64,000 nt of DNA from Rhizobium sp. FKL33 (lineage in GTDB: Bacteria; Pseudomonadota; Alphaproteobacteria; Rhizobiales; Rhizobiaceae): assembly GCF_005222915.1 (NCBI RefSeq), contig NZ_STFX01000031.1:310001-374000 (forward strand), given 5' to 3'. Positions 28,647 to 36,898 of the stretch are shown in pieces. Below the pieces are notes generated by a model. It did not search any database and was not told where the DNA came from. It was given only the letters and a program-made list of their open reading frames with translations. Position 1 is the stretch's first letter, and each line of letters begins with the position of its first letter. Both the position numbers and the translations under genes were made by a program.

Positions 28647-29975
28647 TCAGAAGCCTCCCTTGCCCGGGTACCAGCTGGTGCCGGCAAGCGGCACCTGAGC
28701 CATGGCGGCGGCTTCCATCGTCAGCGCGCAGAGATCTTCCGGCTCGAGATTGTGCAGCTTGTTCTTGCCGCAGGCCCGGGCGATGGTCTGAGCCTCGAGC
28801 GTCATCACCTTGAGATAGTTGGCGAGACGGCGGCCGGCGGCGACAGGGTCGAGACGGGCGGCGAGCTCCGGATCCTGCGTGGTGATGCCGGCCGGGTCCT
28901 TGCCTTCATGCCAGTCGTCATAGGCGCCGGCGGTGGTGCCGAGCTTCTGATATTCTTCTTCCCATTTCGGGTCGTTGTCGCCGATGGCGACCAGCGCCGC
29001 CGTGCCGATGGCGACGGCGTCGGCGCCCAGCGCCAGGGCTTTCGCGACATCTGCGCCCGAGCGGATGCCGCCCGAAATCACCAGCTGCACCTTGCGATGC
29101 ATGCCGAGATCCTGTAGCGCCTGGACGGCCGGACGGATGCAGGCGAGCGTCGGCATGCCGACATTCTCGATGAACACGTCTTGGGTGGCGGCGGTGCCGC
29201 CCTGCATGCCGTCGAGCACCACGACGTCGGCCCCGGCCTTCACCGCAAGCGCCGTGTCGTAATAAGGACGGGCACCGCCGACCTTCACATAGATCGGCTT
29301 TTCCCAATCGGTGATTTCGCGTAGTTCGAGGATCTTGATTTCGAGATCGTCGGGGCCGGTCCAGTCCGGATGGCGGCAGGCCGAGCGCTGGTCGATGCCT
29401 TTAGGCAGGTTGCGCATATTGGCGACGCGGTCGGAGATCTTCTGTCCGAGCAGCATGCCGCCGCCGCCGGGCTTGGCGCCCTGGCCGACCACGACTTCGA
29501 TGGCGTCGGCGCGGCGCAGATCTTTCGGATTCATGCCGTAGCGCGACGGCAGATATTGATAGACGAGCTTCTCGGAATGGCCGCGTTCCTCATCGGTCAT
29601 GCCGCCGTCGCCCGTCGTCGTCGAGGTGCCGGCGAGCGTCGCGCCGCGGCCGAGCGCTTCCTTGGCGTTGCCGGACAGCGCGCCGAAGCTCATGCCGGCG
29701 ATGGTGATCGGCGTCTTGAGGTGGATCGGCTTCTTGGCAAAGCGGGTGCCGAGCACCACGGACGTGTCGCATTTCTCGCGATAGCCTTCGAGCGGATAGC
29801 GCGAGATCGAGGCGCCGAGAAACAGGAGGTCGTCGAAATGCGGAACCTTGCGCTTGGTGCCGGCGCCGCGGATGTCATAAATGCCGGTCGCTGCGGCGCG
29901 ACGGATTTCGGCGAGTGTATAGTCGTCGAAGGTCGCGGATTTGCGGGGCGGGGTATAGGGATTGTGATAGGACAT
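28647..29975 (-). CDS. glxD: glutamate synthase FMN-domain protein (GlxD / MgsC type)
   Basis: A 442-residue protein matching the FMN-binding synthase domain of glutamate synthase large subunit. The TIM-barrel part has PITIAGMSFGALSGNAKEAL, GQGAKPGGGGMLLGQK, VVLDGMQGGTAATQ and ISGGIRSGADVAKALALGADA. Stand-alone versions pair with GlxB (amidotransferase) and GlxC (glucan-like helix domain), which are the two upstream genes; together they equal a split GltB. In methylotrophs the same trio is N-methylglutamate synthase. Spacing to glxC is 14 bases. Confidence 0.93.
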   Translation of the reverse strand: MSYHNPYTPPRKSATFDDYTLAEIRRAAATGIYDIRGAGTKRKVPHFDDLLFLGASISRYPLEGYREKCDTSVVLGTRFAKKPIHLKTPITIAGMSFGALSGNAKEALGRGATLAGTSTTTGDGGMTDEERGHSEKLVYQYLPSRYGMNPKDLRRADAIEVVVGQGAKPGGGGMLLGQKISDRVANMRNLPKGIDQRSACRHPDWTGPDDLEIKILELREITDWEKPIYVKVGGARPYYDTALAVKAGADVVVLDGMQGGTAATQDVFIENVGMPTLACIRPAVQALQDLGMHRKVQLVISGGIRSGADVAKALALGADAVAIGTAALVAIGDNDPKWEEEYQKLGTTAGAYDDWHEGKDPAGITTQDPELAARLDPVAAGRRLANYLKVMTLEAQTIARACGKNKLHNLEPEDLCALTMEAAAMAQVPLAGTSWYPGKGGF

Positions 29976-29989
29976 GATTTCCCCTTGCC

Positions 29990-30676
29990 TCAGTAAGCGT
30001 CGGCATTGTCGATGTTGAAATTGTAGAGCTTGCGCGCCGAGCCGTAGCGCTTGAACTCTTCGGGCTTGACCCCGGTCACGCCGCCCTTTTCGAGAAGCTC
30101 GGCGAGCTTTTCGAGATGTTCGGGCCGCATCTCCTTTTCGATGCAGTCGGCGCCGAGGCTTTTGACCGAGCCGCGCACGAACAGCTTGGCCTCGTAGAGC
30201 GAATCGCCGAGCGCTTCGCCCGCGTCGCCGCAGACCACGAGATGGCCAGACTGGCCCATGAAGGCCGACATATGGCCGATCGAGCCGTGCACGACGATGT
30301 CGATGCCCTTCATGGAAATGCCGCAGCGCGAGGCGGCGTTGCCCTTGATGACGAGCAGGCCGCCGCGACCGGTGGCGCCGGCATACTGGCTGGCGTCGCC
30401 TTCGATGACGACCGAGCCGCTCATCATGTTTTCGGCGACGCCGGGGCCTGCGGAGCCGTGCACGGTGACGGTCCCGCCGTCATTCATACCGGCGCAGTAA
30501 TAGCCGACGGAGCCCTTGATCTCGACGGTGACGGGGCTGTCGATGCCGACGGCGACGGCGTGATGGCCGCGCGGATTGATGACTTCGAAACTGGTGTCGT
30601 TGGCGCCGGCGGCGAGGCCGTGCAGCGCTTTGTTGAGATCGCGCAGCGGCGTTTGCGACAGATCGAATACTGGCAT
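29990..30676 (-). CDS. glxC: glutamate synthase C-terminal-domain protein (GlxC / MgsB type)
   Basis: A 228-residue protein matching the GXGXG right-handed beta-helix domain at the end of GltB. Repeats with paired glycines run through GYYCAGMNDGGTVTVHGSAG, GDASQYAGATGRGGLLVIKG and GISMKGIDIVVHGSIGHMS. It is a structural part of the split synthase together with GlxB and GlxD, which flank it. It lies 37 bases after glxB. Confidence 0.92.
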   Translation of the reverse strand: MPVFDLSQTPLRDLNKALHGLAAGANDTSFEVINPRGHHAVAVGIDSPVTVEIKGSVGYYCAGMNDGGTVTVHGSAGPGVAENMMSGSVVIEGDASQYAGATGRGGLLVIKGNAASRCGISMKGIDIVVHGSIGHMSAFMGQSGHLVVCGDAGEALGDSLYEAKLFVRGSVKSLGADCIEKEMRPEHLEKLAELLEKGGVTGVKPEEFKRYGSARKLYNFNIDNADAY

Positions 30677-30713
30677 GGATTTCTAACTTTCCTGTCTTGA
30701 AACGCGGACGGGC

Positions 30714-31619
30714 TCAGGCCGCCTTGTCGTGGTCCCAGAAATAGACGGTGGCCGGCTCCGGCTCCCAGACGCGGGCGTTCTCGATGCCCGGCAGGTTCAC
30801 GAGCGCGCGGTATTCCGAGCCGAAGGCGACATATTGGTCGGTCTCGGCCATCACGGCGGGCTTGCAGGCGATGGGATCGCGCACCACGCCGAAGCCGGAT
30901 TTGGTGCCGACCACGAAGGTGAAGAAGCCGTCGAGATCGTCGAGCGCGCCGGTCAGGGCTTCGCCGAGATCCTTGCCCTTGGCCATTTCGGCGGTGAGAT
31001 AGGCGGCGGCGACTTCGGAATCGTTCTGAGTTTCGAAGCGCATGCCTTCGCGGATCAGTTCGCGGCGGAGATTGTTGTGGTTCGACAGCGAGCCGTTATG
31101 CACCAGGCACTGGTCCGGCCCGGTCGAAAAGGGATGGGCGCCGAGCGTGGTGACGGCGCTTTCGGTGGCCATGCGGGTATGGCCGATGCCATGCGTACCC
31201 TTCATGGCGCGGACGCCGAAACGGGCCACGACATCCTTGGGCAGGCCGACTTCCTTGTAGATCTCGACGCTTTCGCCCGAGCCCATCAGCCTGATGTCCG
31301 GACGGATCTCGGCAAGGATCTCGCGCATGCGCGGCAGGTCCGCCTGCGCGACCTCGATCACTGCATGCGTGCTCTTGCGCTCGACGGCGGCGTTGACGCC
31401 CGCCTTGGCGAGATCGGCGTCGAGGCCGGCGAAATCCGTCTCGGGCGAGGCCGATTGCACGGTGATTTTCGCCTTGCCGCTTTCCGCGCCGCCATAGATC
31501 GCGATGCCGGCGGAATCAGGTCCGCGATCGGTCATCGTGATCAGCATGTCCGAAAGCAGCGCGCCGAGTTCCGGCTCCAGGCTTTTGTCTTTGATGAAGA
31601 GGCCAACAATGCCGCACAT
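30714..31619 (-). CDS. glxB: class II glutamine amidotransferase (GlxB / MgsA type)
   Basis: A 301-residue N-terminal-nucleophile amidotransferase. Cys2 of MCGIVGLF is the predicted nucleophile after Met removal; HTRMATESAVTTLGAHPF and VHNGSLSNHNNLRREL are the glutamine-binding segments. It supplies ammonia to the GlxD-type synthase domain encoded downstream. It opens the glxBCD run; the XRE-cupin regulator gene lies 75 bases upstream on the same strand. Confidence 0.93.
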   Translation of the reverse strand: MCGIVGLFIKDKSLEPELGALLSDMLITMTDRGPDSAGIAIYGGAESGKAKITVQSASPETDFAGLDADLAKAGVNAAVERKSTHAVIEVAQADLPRMREILAEIRPDIRLMGSGESVEIYKEVGLPKDVVARFGVRAMKGTHGIGHTRMATESAVTTLGAHPFSTGPDQCLVHNGSLSNHNNLRRELIREGMRFETQNDSEVAAAYLTAEMAKGKDLGEALTGALDDLDGFFTFVVGTKSGFGVVRDPIACKPAVMAETDQYVAFGSEYRALVNLPGIENARVWEPEPATVYFWDHDKAA

Positions 31620-31694
31620 GGGTTCATTCTCCAGTTCCTACGACTGGACGAATATCACCCACATGAAATTAGTTCAACTGTTATGAAAGAAAAT

Positions 31695-32357
31695 TTAGCG
31701 GCGTCCGCGCGCTTTTTCCGGATAGGAAATGATCGAGAGATAGCGCGCCGGCAGTTTCACCAGCACTTCGGGTCCATGCGGCGCATCGGCGTCGAAATAC
31801 AGGCTGTCGCCGGGGGTCATCGGATAGAGCTTGTCGCCATGGCGGTAATGGACCTCTCCCTCCAGCATATAGAGGAACTCCAGTCCCTCATGCTGAAACG
31901 TCGGGAAGACGTCCGAATCGGTGGTGAGCGTGATCAGATAGGGTTCGACCACCACGCCCGACGTGTTGTTGCCGATATGGCCGAGCAGATTGTATTGGTG
32001 GCCGGCGCGGGTGCCGCGGCGTTCGAGTTCCACGCCTTCGCCGGCTTTCACGAACATCGCGTTGCGGCTTTCCTCGAAACGCCGGAAAAAGGCGGTGACC
32101 GGCACGCCCAGCGCCTGGGCCAGCGCCTGCAGCGTGGTCAGCGACGGCGACGTGTTGCCGTTTTCGATCTTCGACAGCATGCCCAGCGAAATGCCGGTGG
32201 CGCTGGCGAGATCCGAGCCGGTGATGCCGAGCTTCTTGCGCAGCGTCCGCACTTCATGGCCGATGGCCCGCTCCAGATTGTTTTCTCTCGCCTCTTCGCG
32301 CACGGCGTGGGGGTTCTGAAACGGCAGGCCGTCATGGCCGGCTTTGATCGTCGACAT
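31695..32357 (-). CDS. XRE-family regulator with C-terminal cupin
   Basis: A 220-residue regulator. The helix-turn-helix (about 32-90) includes GSDLASATGISLGMLSKIEN, and the cupin (about 140-215) includes FQHEGLEFLYMLEGEVHYRHG and PGDSLYFDADAPHGPE. ATG at 32357 is preferred to the upstream start at 32462, which overlaps glxA. Regulators of this layout often control amine, polyamine or amino-acid genes next to them, and it directly precedes glxB, so it probably controls the glx run. Confidence 0.9.
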   Translation of the reverse strand: MSTIKAGHDGLPFQNPHAVREEARENNLERAIGHEVRTLRKKLGITGSDLASATGISLGMLSKIENGNTSPSLTTLQALAQALGVPVTAFFRRFEESRNAMFVKAGEGVELERRGTRAGHQYNLLGHIGNNTSGVVVEPYLITLTTDSDVFPTFQHEGLEFLYMLEGEVHYRHGDKLYPMTPGDSLYFDADAPHGPEVLVKLPARYLSIISYPEKARGRR

Positions 32358-32430
32358 CAGTTGTTCTTTCCGATTTTCCTCAAGGTGAAATTCGTAGCAG
32401 AAAATTCTCGCCACAGGAAAGAGGGTTTCG

Positions 32431-33396
32431 CTATTTTCGCAACTCGCTCGGGCTTTCGCCATAAAGCCTGCGAAAGGCGCGCGAAAATTGCGAGGCGCCG
32501 GAAAAGCCGCAGGCCAGCGCGATCTCGGCGATCTTCATCGGGCTCTGTCGTAGGAGGGACCGGCCATGCTCGAGCCGGATGCGCAGATATTCCTGTTGCG
32601 AGCTGGCGTTGAGATGGGCGGCGAACAGTCGGTCGAGATGGCGTTCGGAGACGCCGGCGAGCGCCGCGAGCTCCGCCCGGCTTGCCGGCTCCTCCACCGA
32701 ATGCTCCATGCGTTCGAGCACGGCGATCAGGCCGGCATGGCGAATGCCGTAGCGCGCGGCCACCGACGAGCGTTGCGGACTGGTGGGCGGATCGACATGC
32801 CGATGCAAGAACCAGTCGCTCACGGCGCGAGCGAAATCGGGTCCATGCCGATCCTCGATCAGCGCATGCATGAGATCGAGGGGCGCGATGCCGCCGCCGC
32901 AGGTGATGCGGTCACGGTCGATCACGAAACGCACTCTTTCGGGCACGAGATCGGGCCAGCGCTCGGTCAGCGCCGCGGCGTGCTCCCAATGCACGGTGAA
33001 GCGGCGTCCCGACAGCAGGCCTGCAGCCGCCAGCAGAAATGGGCCGCCCGAAATGCCGCCCAGCGCCAGCCCCGCCCGCGCCATGCGTCTCAGAAAGGCG
33101 GTCAACGTCGTATTGGCGAGATAGCGGGCCGGATCGCCGCCGGCCACCACGAGCAGAAGATCGAGTTCGCCCGCATCGCGCGGCGGCGGTTCGACCGGGG
33201 CGAGCACGCCAATGGAGGCTTCCGCCATCTCGGTCTCGGCGCCGAAAAAGCGCAGATCGAAAAGCGGTTTGCCGGCCAACAGGTTTGCGGCGCGCAGCGG
33301 TTCGACCGCAGAGGCGAAGGACATCAGCGCATAGCCGGGAAGCAGCAGGAAGCCGATCCGGAAAAGTTCGTCGCTGGCGTCCCGTCGCGCCGTCAC
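32431..33396 (-). CDS. glxA: GlxA-type AraC regulator with DJ-1/PfpI-like domain
   Basis: A 321-residue regulator. The N-terminal class I amidotransferase-like domain (about 10-190) has GGISGGPFLLAAAGLLSGRR; a Ser lies where enzymes have the nucleophilic Cys, so it is presumably a sensor. The C-terminal AraC double helix-turn-helix (about 220-320) has SERHLDRLFAAHL and CGFSGASQFSRAFRRLYG. It starts at GTG 33396, overlapping the preceding stop by four bases. GlxA in Sinorhizobium belongs to the glxABCD-glnT locus; related regulators sense quaternary amines or arginine. Confidence 0.9.
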   Translation of the reverse strand: MTARRDASDELFRIGFLLLPGYALMSFASAVEPLRAANLLAGKPLFDLRFFGAETEMAEASIGVLAPVEPPPRDAGELDLLLVVAGGDPARYLANTTLTAFLRRMARAGLALGGISGGPFLLAAAGLLSGRRFTVHWEHAAALTERWPDLVPERVRFVIDRDRITCGGGIAPLDLMHALIEDRHGPDFARAVSDWFLHRHVDPPTSPQRSSVAARYGIRHAGLIAVLERMEHSVEEPASRAELAALAGVSERHLDRLFAAHLNASSQQEYLRIRLEHGRSLLRQSPMKIAEIALACGFSGASQFSRAFRRLYGESPSELRK

Positions 33397-33887
33397 GTGA
33401 ACCTCGCCGACAGGGCCTCCAGATCGGCCGCGAGCTTGGTGAAATTCTCCCTCAGCCGGGCTTCGAGCGATACGGCCACTTCGGGATATTCCTCCAGCAT
33501 GCGGTGAAACAGCGCCCGGGAGATGCGGATCACCTCGCTCGCTTCGGCGGCGACGGCGGAGAACTGCCGTTCCACTTCGGCCACCATAGCGATTTCGGTC
33601 AGCATGGAGCCGGGACCGGCTTCGCCCGTTTTGTGCTCGCCGCGCGAGGGCGAATAGCGAACGAGGTCGATGCGGCCCATGGTCACCACATAGGCGCCGT
33701 CGGCCGCCTCGCCCTGACGAAACAGGATGCGGCCGGGCTCGATGCGGCGACGCTCGGCGCCGAAGGCCAGGAGCCGCAAATGGTCTTCACTCAGATCCCG
33801 GAAGATCGTCAGCCGCTGGAAGAGGGCAATATCGTCCTTGAGCGCCAAAGCCTGTCCTGCCTTACGGAATGATCTTGTAGCCGCCAT
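33393..33887 (-). CDS. Crp-like cyclic-nucleotide-binding domain protein without DNA-binding domain
   Basis: A 164-residue protein made up almost only of a cNMP-binding beta-roll (about 25-140: IFRDLSEDHLRLLAFGAERR, ILFRQGEAADGAYVV, GSMLTEIAMVAE). There is no C-terminal helix-turn-helix, unlike Crp/Fnr. The phosphate-binding cassette is degenerate (TEIAMV), so nucleotide binding is doubtful. The ATG at 33887 overlaps the response-regulator gene by 26 bases; a TTG about 14 codons later would remove the overlap. It is coupled downstream to glxA by a GTGA overlap. Confidence 0.82.
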   Translation of the reverse strand: MAATRSFRKAGQALALKDDIALFQRLTIFRDLSEDHLRLLAFGAERRRIEPGRILFRQGEAADGAYVVTMGRIDLVRYSPSRGEHKTGEAGPGSMLTEIAMVAEVERQFSAVAAEASEVIRISRALFHRMLEEYPEVAVSLEARLRENFTKLAADLEALSARFT

Positions 33888-34545
33888 TCTCGGTCACGAG
33901 AATTTCGGCGTTGGACGGATCGCGTTCGATCTTCTGGCGCAGGCGGTAGACATGCGTCTCCAGCGTATGCGTGGTGACGCCGGAATTGTAGCCCCAGACC
34001 TCCTCCAGCAATTCGTCGCGGCTCACAGATTTCTGGCCTGCGCGGAAGAGATAGCGGATGATCGCCGCTTCCTTTTCGGTCAGCCTGATCTTCTTGCCGT
34101 CCTGATCGGTCAGCAGTTTTTGCGCCGGCTTGAACAGATAGGGGCCGACATTGAAGGTCGCGTCCTCGCTCTGCTCATACTGGCGCAACTGGGCGCGGAT
34201 GCGCGCAAGCAACACGGCGAAGCGGAAGGGCTTGGTGACATAGTCGTTGGCGCCGGCTTCGAGGCCGAGAATCGTGTCAGCGTCGGTGTCGTGCCCCGTC
34301 AGCATGATGATCGGGCTCTTGAAGCCGTTCTTGCGCAACAGTTTCACCGCTTCGCGGCCATCCATGTCGGGCAGGCCGACATCCATGATCAGCAGGTCGA
34401 TCTGTTCGGAGCGGGCGGTGTGGATGCCCTTGGCGGCTGTGGCTTCCTCGACGACGCGGAATTCCTCGTAGAGCGCCAATTGTTCGACGAGCGCTTCGCG
34501 CAGATCCTGGTCGTCATCCACGAGAAGAAGGTTGCGGGCGTTCAT
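33862..34545 (-). CDS. OmpR/PhoB-type response regulator, possibly CenR-like
   Basis: A 227-residue response regulator. The receiver (about 5-120) has the acidic pocket VDDD, phosphoacceptor Asp in LLIMDVGLPDMDG, and Thr/Lys in MLTGHD and VTKPF. The winged helix (about 130-225) has RLTEKEAAIIRYLF and THTLETHVYRLRQKIE. The N-terminus and neighbouring L,D-transpeptidase gene resemble the CenR branch, an envelope regulator in alphaproteobacteria, but this is from memory. No histidine kinase gene is adjacent. Confidence 0.92.
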   Translation of the reverse strand: MNARNLLLVDDDQDLREALVEQLALYEEFRVVEEATAAKGIHTARSEQIDLLIMDVGLPDMDGREAVKLLRKNGFKSPIIMLTGHDTDADTILGLEAGANDYVTKPFRFAVLLARIRAQLRQYEQSEDATFNVGPYLFKPAQKLLTDQDGKKIRLTEKEAAIIRYLFRAGQKSVSRDELLEEVWGYNSGVTTHTLETHVYRLRQKIERDPSNAEILVTENGGYKIIP

Positions 34546-34696
34546 GGCGTCGTTCTCTCATTTGCAACGAGTCAATCGATTGGTATGTCAGAATACGCAG
34601 CAAGGGCAAGGCCGGGGCGATTCCGCCTTCTCCTAGCTTCGGAAAAAACATCACCTGCAACACAAATCTCTGTGAAAAACGCGCCTGGAGCCGATA

Positions 34697-35227
34697 ATGC
34701 CGCCAAAACCGCTCGCTGAAATCATCGTGCGTCTCGCGCCCGGCGATCCCAGTCGCGCCATTCTTCAGGCGGGTCATCTCACCTTTCGCGCCGCGCTCGG
34801 CCGTTCCGGCCGGTCGAGCCGCAAGCGCGAAGGCGATGGCGCAACCCCGATCGCGGCGATGAGGATCCTTTACGGCTTCTACCGCCGCGACCATGGCGCC
34901 CCGCCGCAATCCCGGCTGAAGCTGATTCCTATCCGGCAATGGATGCTGTGGTGCGACGCGCCCGGCGACGCCAATTACAACCGGCCAGTTCGGGCGCCCT
35001 TTCGGAAGAGCCACGAAAAGATGACGCGGAGCGATGGGCTCTACGACATCTGCCTCGTTCTCGACTGGAATGTCGCGATGAGGAAGCAGGGGGCGGGCTC
35101 GGCGATCTTCTTCCATCTCGCCCGCCCCGGCTACACGCCCACGGAAGGCTGCGTGGCGATCGCCAGACGCGACATGGAGCGTCTGCTGCCGCTGATCGGG
35201 CCGCAGACGGTGCTGCGCGCGCTCTGA
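34697..35227 (+). CDS. L,D-transpeptidase (YkuD) family protein
   Basis: A 176-residue protein with the YkuD catalytic motif: His in FFHLARPGYTPTEGC followed by the nucleophilic Cys and VAIARRD. Members cross-link peptidoglycan or tether proteins to it. No signal peptide or membrane segment is visible at the N-terminus MPPKPLAEII, which is odd for an enzyme acting on the wall, although short family members in this clade often look like this. ATG 34697 has CTGGAG upstream. It is divergent from the response regulator gene across 151 bases. Confidence 0.88.
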   Translation: MPPKPLAEIIVRLAPGDPSRAILQAGHLTFRAALGRSGRSSRKREGDGATPIAAMRILYGFYRRDHGAPPQSRLKLIPIRQWMLWCDAPGDANYNRPVRAPFRKSHEKMTRSDGLYDICLVLDWNVAMRKQGAGSAIFFHLARPGYTPTEGCVAIARRDMERLLPLIGPQTVLRAL

Positions 35228-35252
35228 AGCCGCGTCGCCCGGTGAGGCGCCG

Positions 35253-35825
35253 TCAGCTTTTCTTGGCCAACGATTTCGGCGTCACGAAGGTCTTGAGGCG
35301 GCCCTTGCCCGGCTGGATAGCGGCCCAGTCGGATGCGTCGAAATCGAAGACGGCCAGCCCCGCCGTCGGATATTTTTCGAGCAGCCGCTCGGCATGTTCG
35401 CCCTCGCGCGACGCCATCAGCTGACGGGCGAGATCTTCGAGACCGGGATTATGGCCGATGATCATCAATGTGTTCACCGTGGCCTCCGTCTCCCGGATCA
35501 CCGCCAGCAGGGCCTCTGCGCTCGTCTCGTAGATCCGCGCCTCCGTCCGAGCGGCCAGTGCTCCCGGCAGCTGCTTCCGAACCAGCAACCATGTGTCTTC
35601 GGTTCGCCGCGCCGGCGAGACCAAAACGGCGTCGGGCGTCAGTCGACGCTTGGCCAGATAGGCGCCCATCAGCGGCGCGGCGCGGCGGCCGCGATCGGCC
35701 AGGGGTCTCGCAATATCGACGACTCCATCGGGCCAGGCCGATTTGGCGTGACGCAGGAGTATCAAACGTCTCAGGCGTGCGCTTTTTTCTGAATTAAGAC
35801 GTGTTTCTTCTGGAACTTCGGTCAT
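35253..35825 (-). CDS. SixA-type histidine phosphatase
   Basis: A 190-residue histidine-phosphatase-superfamily protein. The catalytic RHG-type motif is LILLRHAKSAW, with the second His in MIIGHNPGLEDL and Arg in SPARRTEDTW. SixA proteins dephosphorylate histidine phosphotransfer domains or act on small phosphorylated compounds. It is convergent with the L,D-transpeptidase gene and 25 bases from it. Confidence 0.88.
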   Translation of the reverse strand: MTEVPEETRLNSEKSARLRRLILLRHAKSAWPDGVVDIARPLADRGRRAAPLMGAYLAKRRLTPDAVLVSPARRTEDTWLLVRKQLPGALAARTEARIYETSAEALLAVIRETEATVNTLMIIGHNPGLEDLARQLMASREGEHAERLLEKYPTAGLAVFDFDASDWAAIQPGKGRLKTFVTPKSLAKKS

Positions 35826-35971
35826 GGGGAATGTGTTCTGAGCCGCTGTGGTTGGATTGCTGGAAATAGAACCTATATCCGCTGCCGCGGCAAGGCTGGC
35901 GCGATGGGCGTTTTCTTGCTGCGCATCCCGGGGGCGGAAACCGTCCGGCCCACAGGCCAGGAGACTATTGA

Positions 35972-36802
35972 ATGACGCACAATCCCTTTATCACCTTGAA
36001 TGACGGCGCAAAGATCCCGCAGGTCGGCCTCGGCGTCTGGCAGACGCCCAATGACGGGGCAGCCGACGCCGTGCGCACGGCTATCGAGGCCGGCTATCGC
36101 CATGTCGATACGGCGGCGATCTATGAGAACGAAGAGGGCGTCGGCGACGGCATCCGCCAGTCGGGCCTGCCGCGCGGCGACCTTTTCCTCACCACCAAGC
36201 TCTGGAACGACCGGCAGGGTTACGACAGCGCGCTCCGCGCCTTCGACGAGAGTCTGAAACGGCTGAAGACCGATTATGTCGACCTCTATCTGATCCATTG
36301 GCCGTCGCCGCATCGTGGCCAGTATGTCGAGGCCTGGAAGGCGCTGGTTCGGCTGAAAGAAGAAGGCCGCGCCCGCTCGATCGGGGTCTCCAACTTTTAT
36401 CCCGAGCATCTCGACCGCATCATCGCCGAAACCGGCGTGACCCCGGCCCTCAATCAGGTCGAACTGCATCCGGATTTCCAGCAGAAGCCGTTGCGCGACA
36501 AACACGCCGCCTTGGGCGTCGCCACCCAATCCTGGAGCCCGCTCGGCCAGGGCAAGTTGCTGGATCATCCCGCCATCGCCAGGATCGCGGCCACGCACGG
36601 CCGCAGCGCCGCCCAGGTGATCATCCGCTGGCATATCCAGACCGGCCTGATCGTCATTCCGAAATCGGTGACGCCCAGTCGAATCAGGGAGAATTTCGCA
36701 GTGTTCGATTTCGAGCTCGATGATTCGGACATGGCCAAACTCGCCGAGCTTGATTCGCCGTCGGCGCGAATCGGGCCCGATCCGATGACGGCGACATTCT
36801 GA
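35972..36802 (+). CDS. aldo/keto reductase (2,5-diketo-D-gluconate reductase-like)
   Basis: A 276-residue NADPH-dependent reductase of the AKR fold. The tetrad residues are visible: Asp and Tyr in GYRHVDTAAIYENE, Lys in FLTTKLWND, His in DLYLIHWPSPH. The cofactor loop is VIPKSVTPSRIREN. Length and motifs match the DkgA/DkgB group, which reduce methylglyoxal and keto-sugars; the true substrate is not known. ATG 35972 has GGAG upstream. Confidence 0.93.
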   Translation: MTHNPFITLNDGAKIPQVGLGVWQTPNDGAADAVRTAIEAGYRHVDTAAIYENEEGVGDGIRQSGLPRGDLFLTTKLWNDRQGYDSALRAFDESLKRLKTDYVDLYLIHWPSPHRGQYVEAWKALVRLKEEGRARSIGVSNFYPEHLDRIIAETGVTPALNQVELHPDFQQKPLRDKHAALGVATQSWSPLGQGKLLDHPAIARIAATHGRSAAQVIIRWHIQTGLIVIPKSVTPSRIRENFAVFDFELDDSDMAKLAELDSPSARIGPDPMTATF

Positions 36803-36828
36803 GCGCGCCGGCCGCGTGTCTACCGCAT

Positions 36829-36859
36829 AAAGAAACCCGCCGGCTCGCGCCGACGGGTC
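36829..36859 (-). terminator. terminator downstream of the RTX gene
   Basis: On the minus strand ACCCGTCGGC-GCGA-GCCGGCGGGT followed by TTTCTTT, one mismatch in the stem. It lies 40 bases after the RTX stop. Confidence 0.8.
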
Positions 36860-36898
36860 TCCCCTATCAATCTTCGGCGCCCGAAGGCGCGCCTGACA

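Noticed and set aside
31695-34545. Toxin-antitoxin or phage repressor reading of the XRE gene
   Set aside because: The protein carries a C-terminal cupin and lies before glxB; no toxin partner or phage gene is near.
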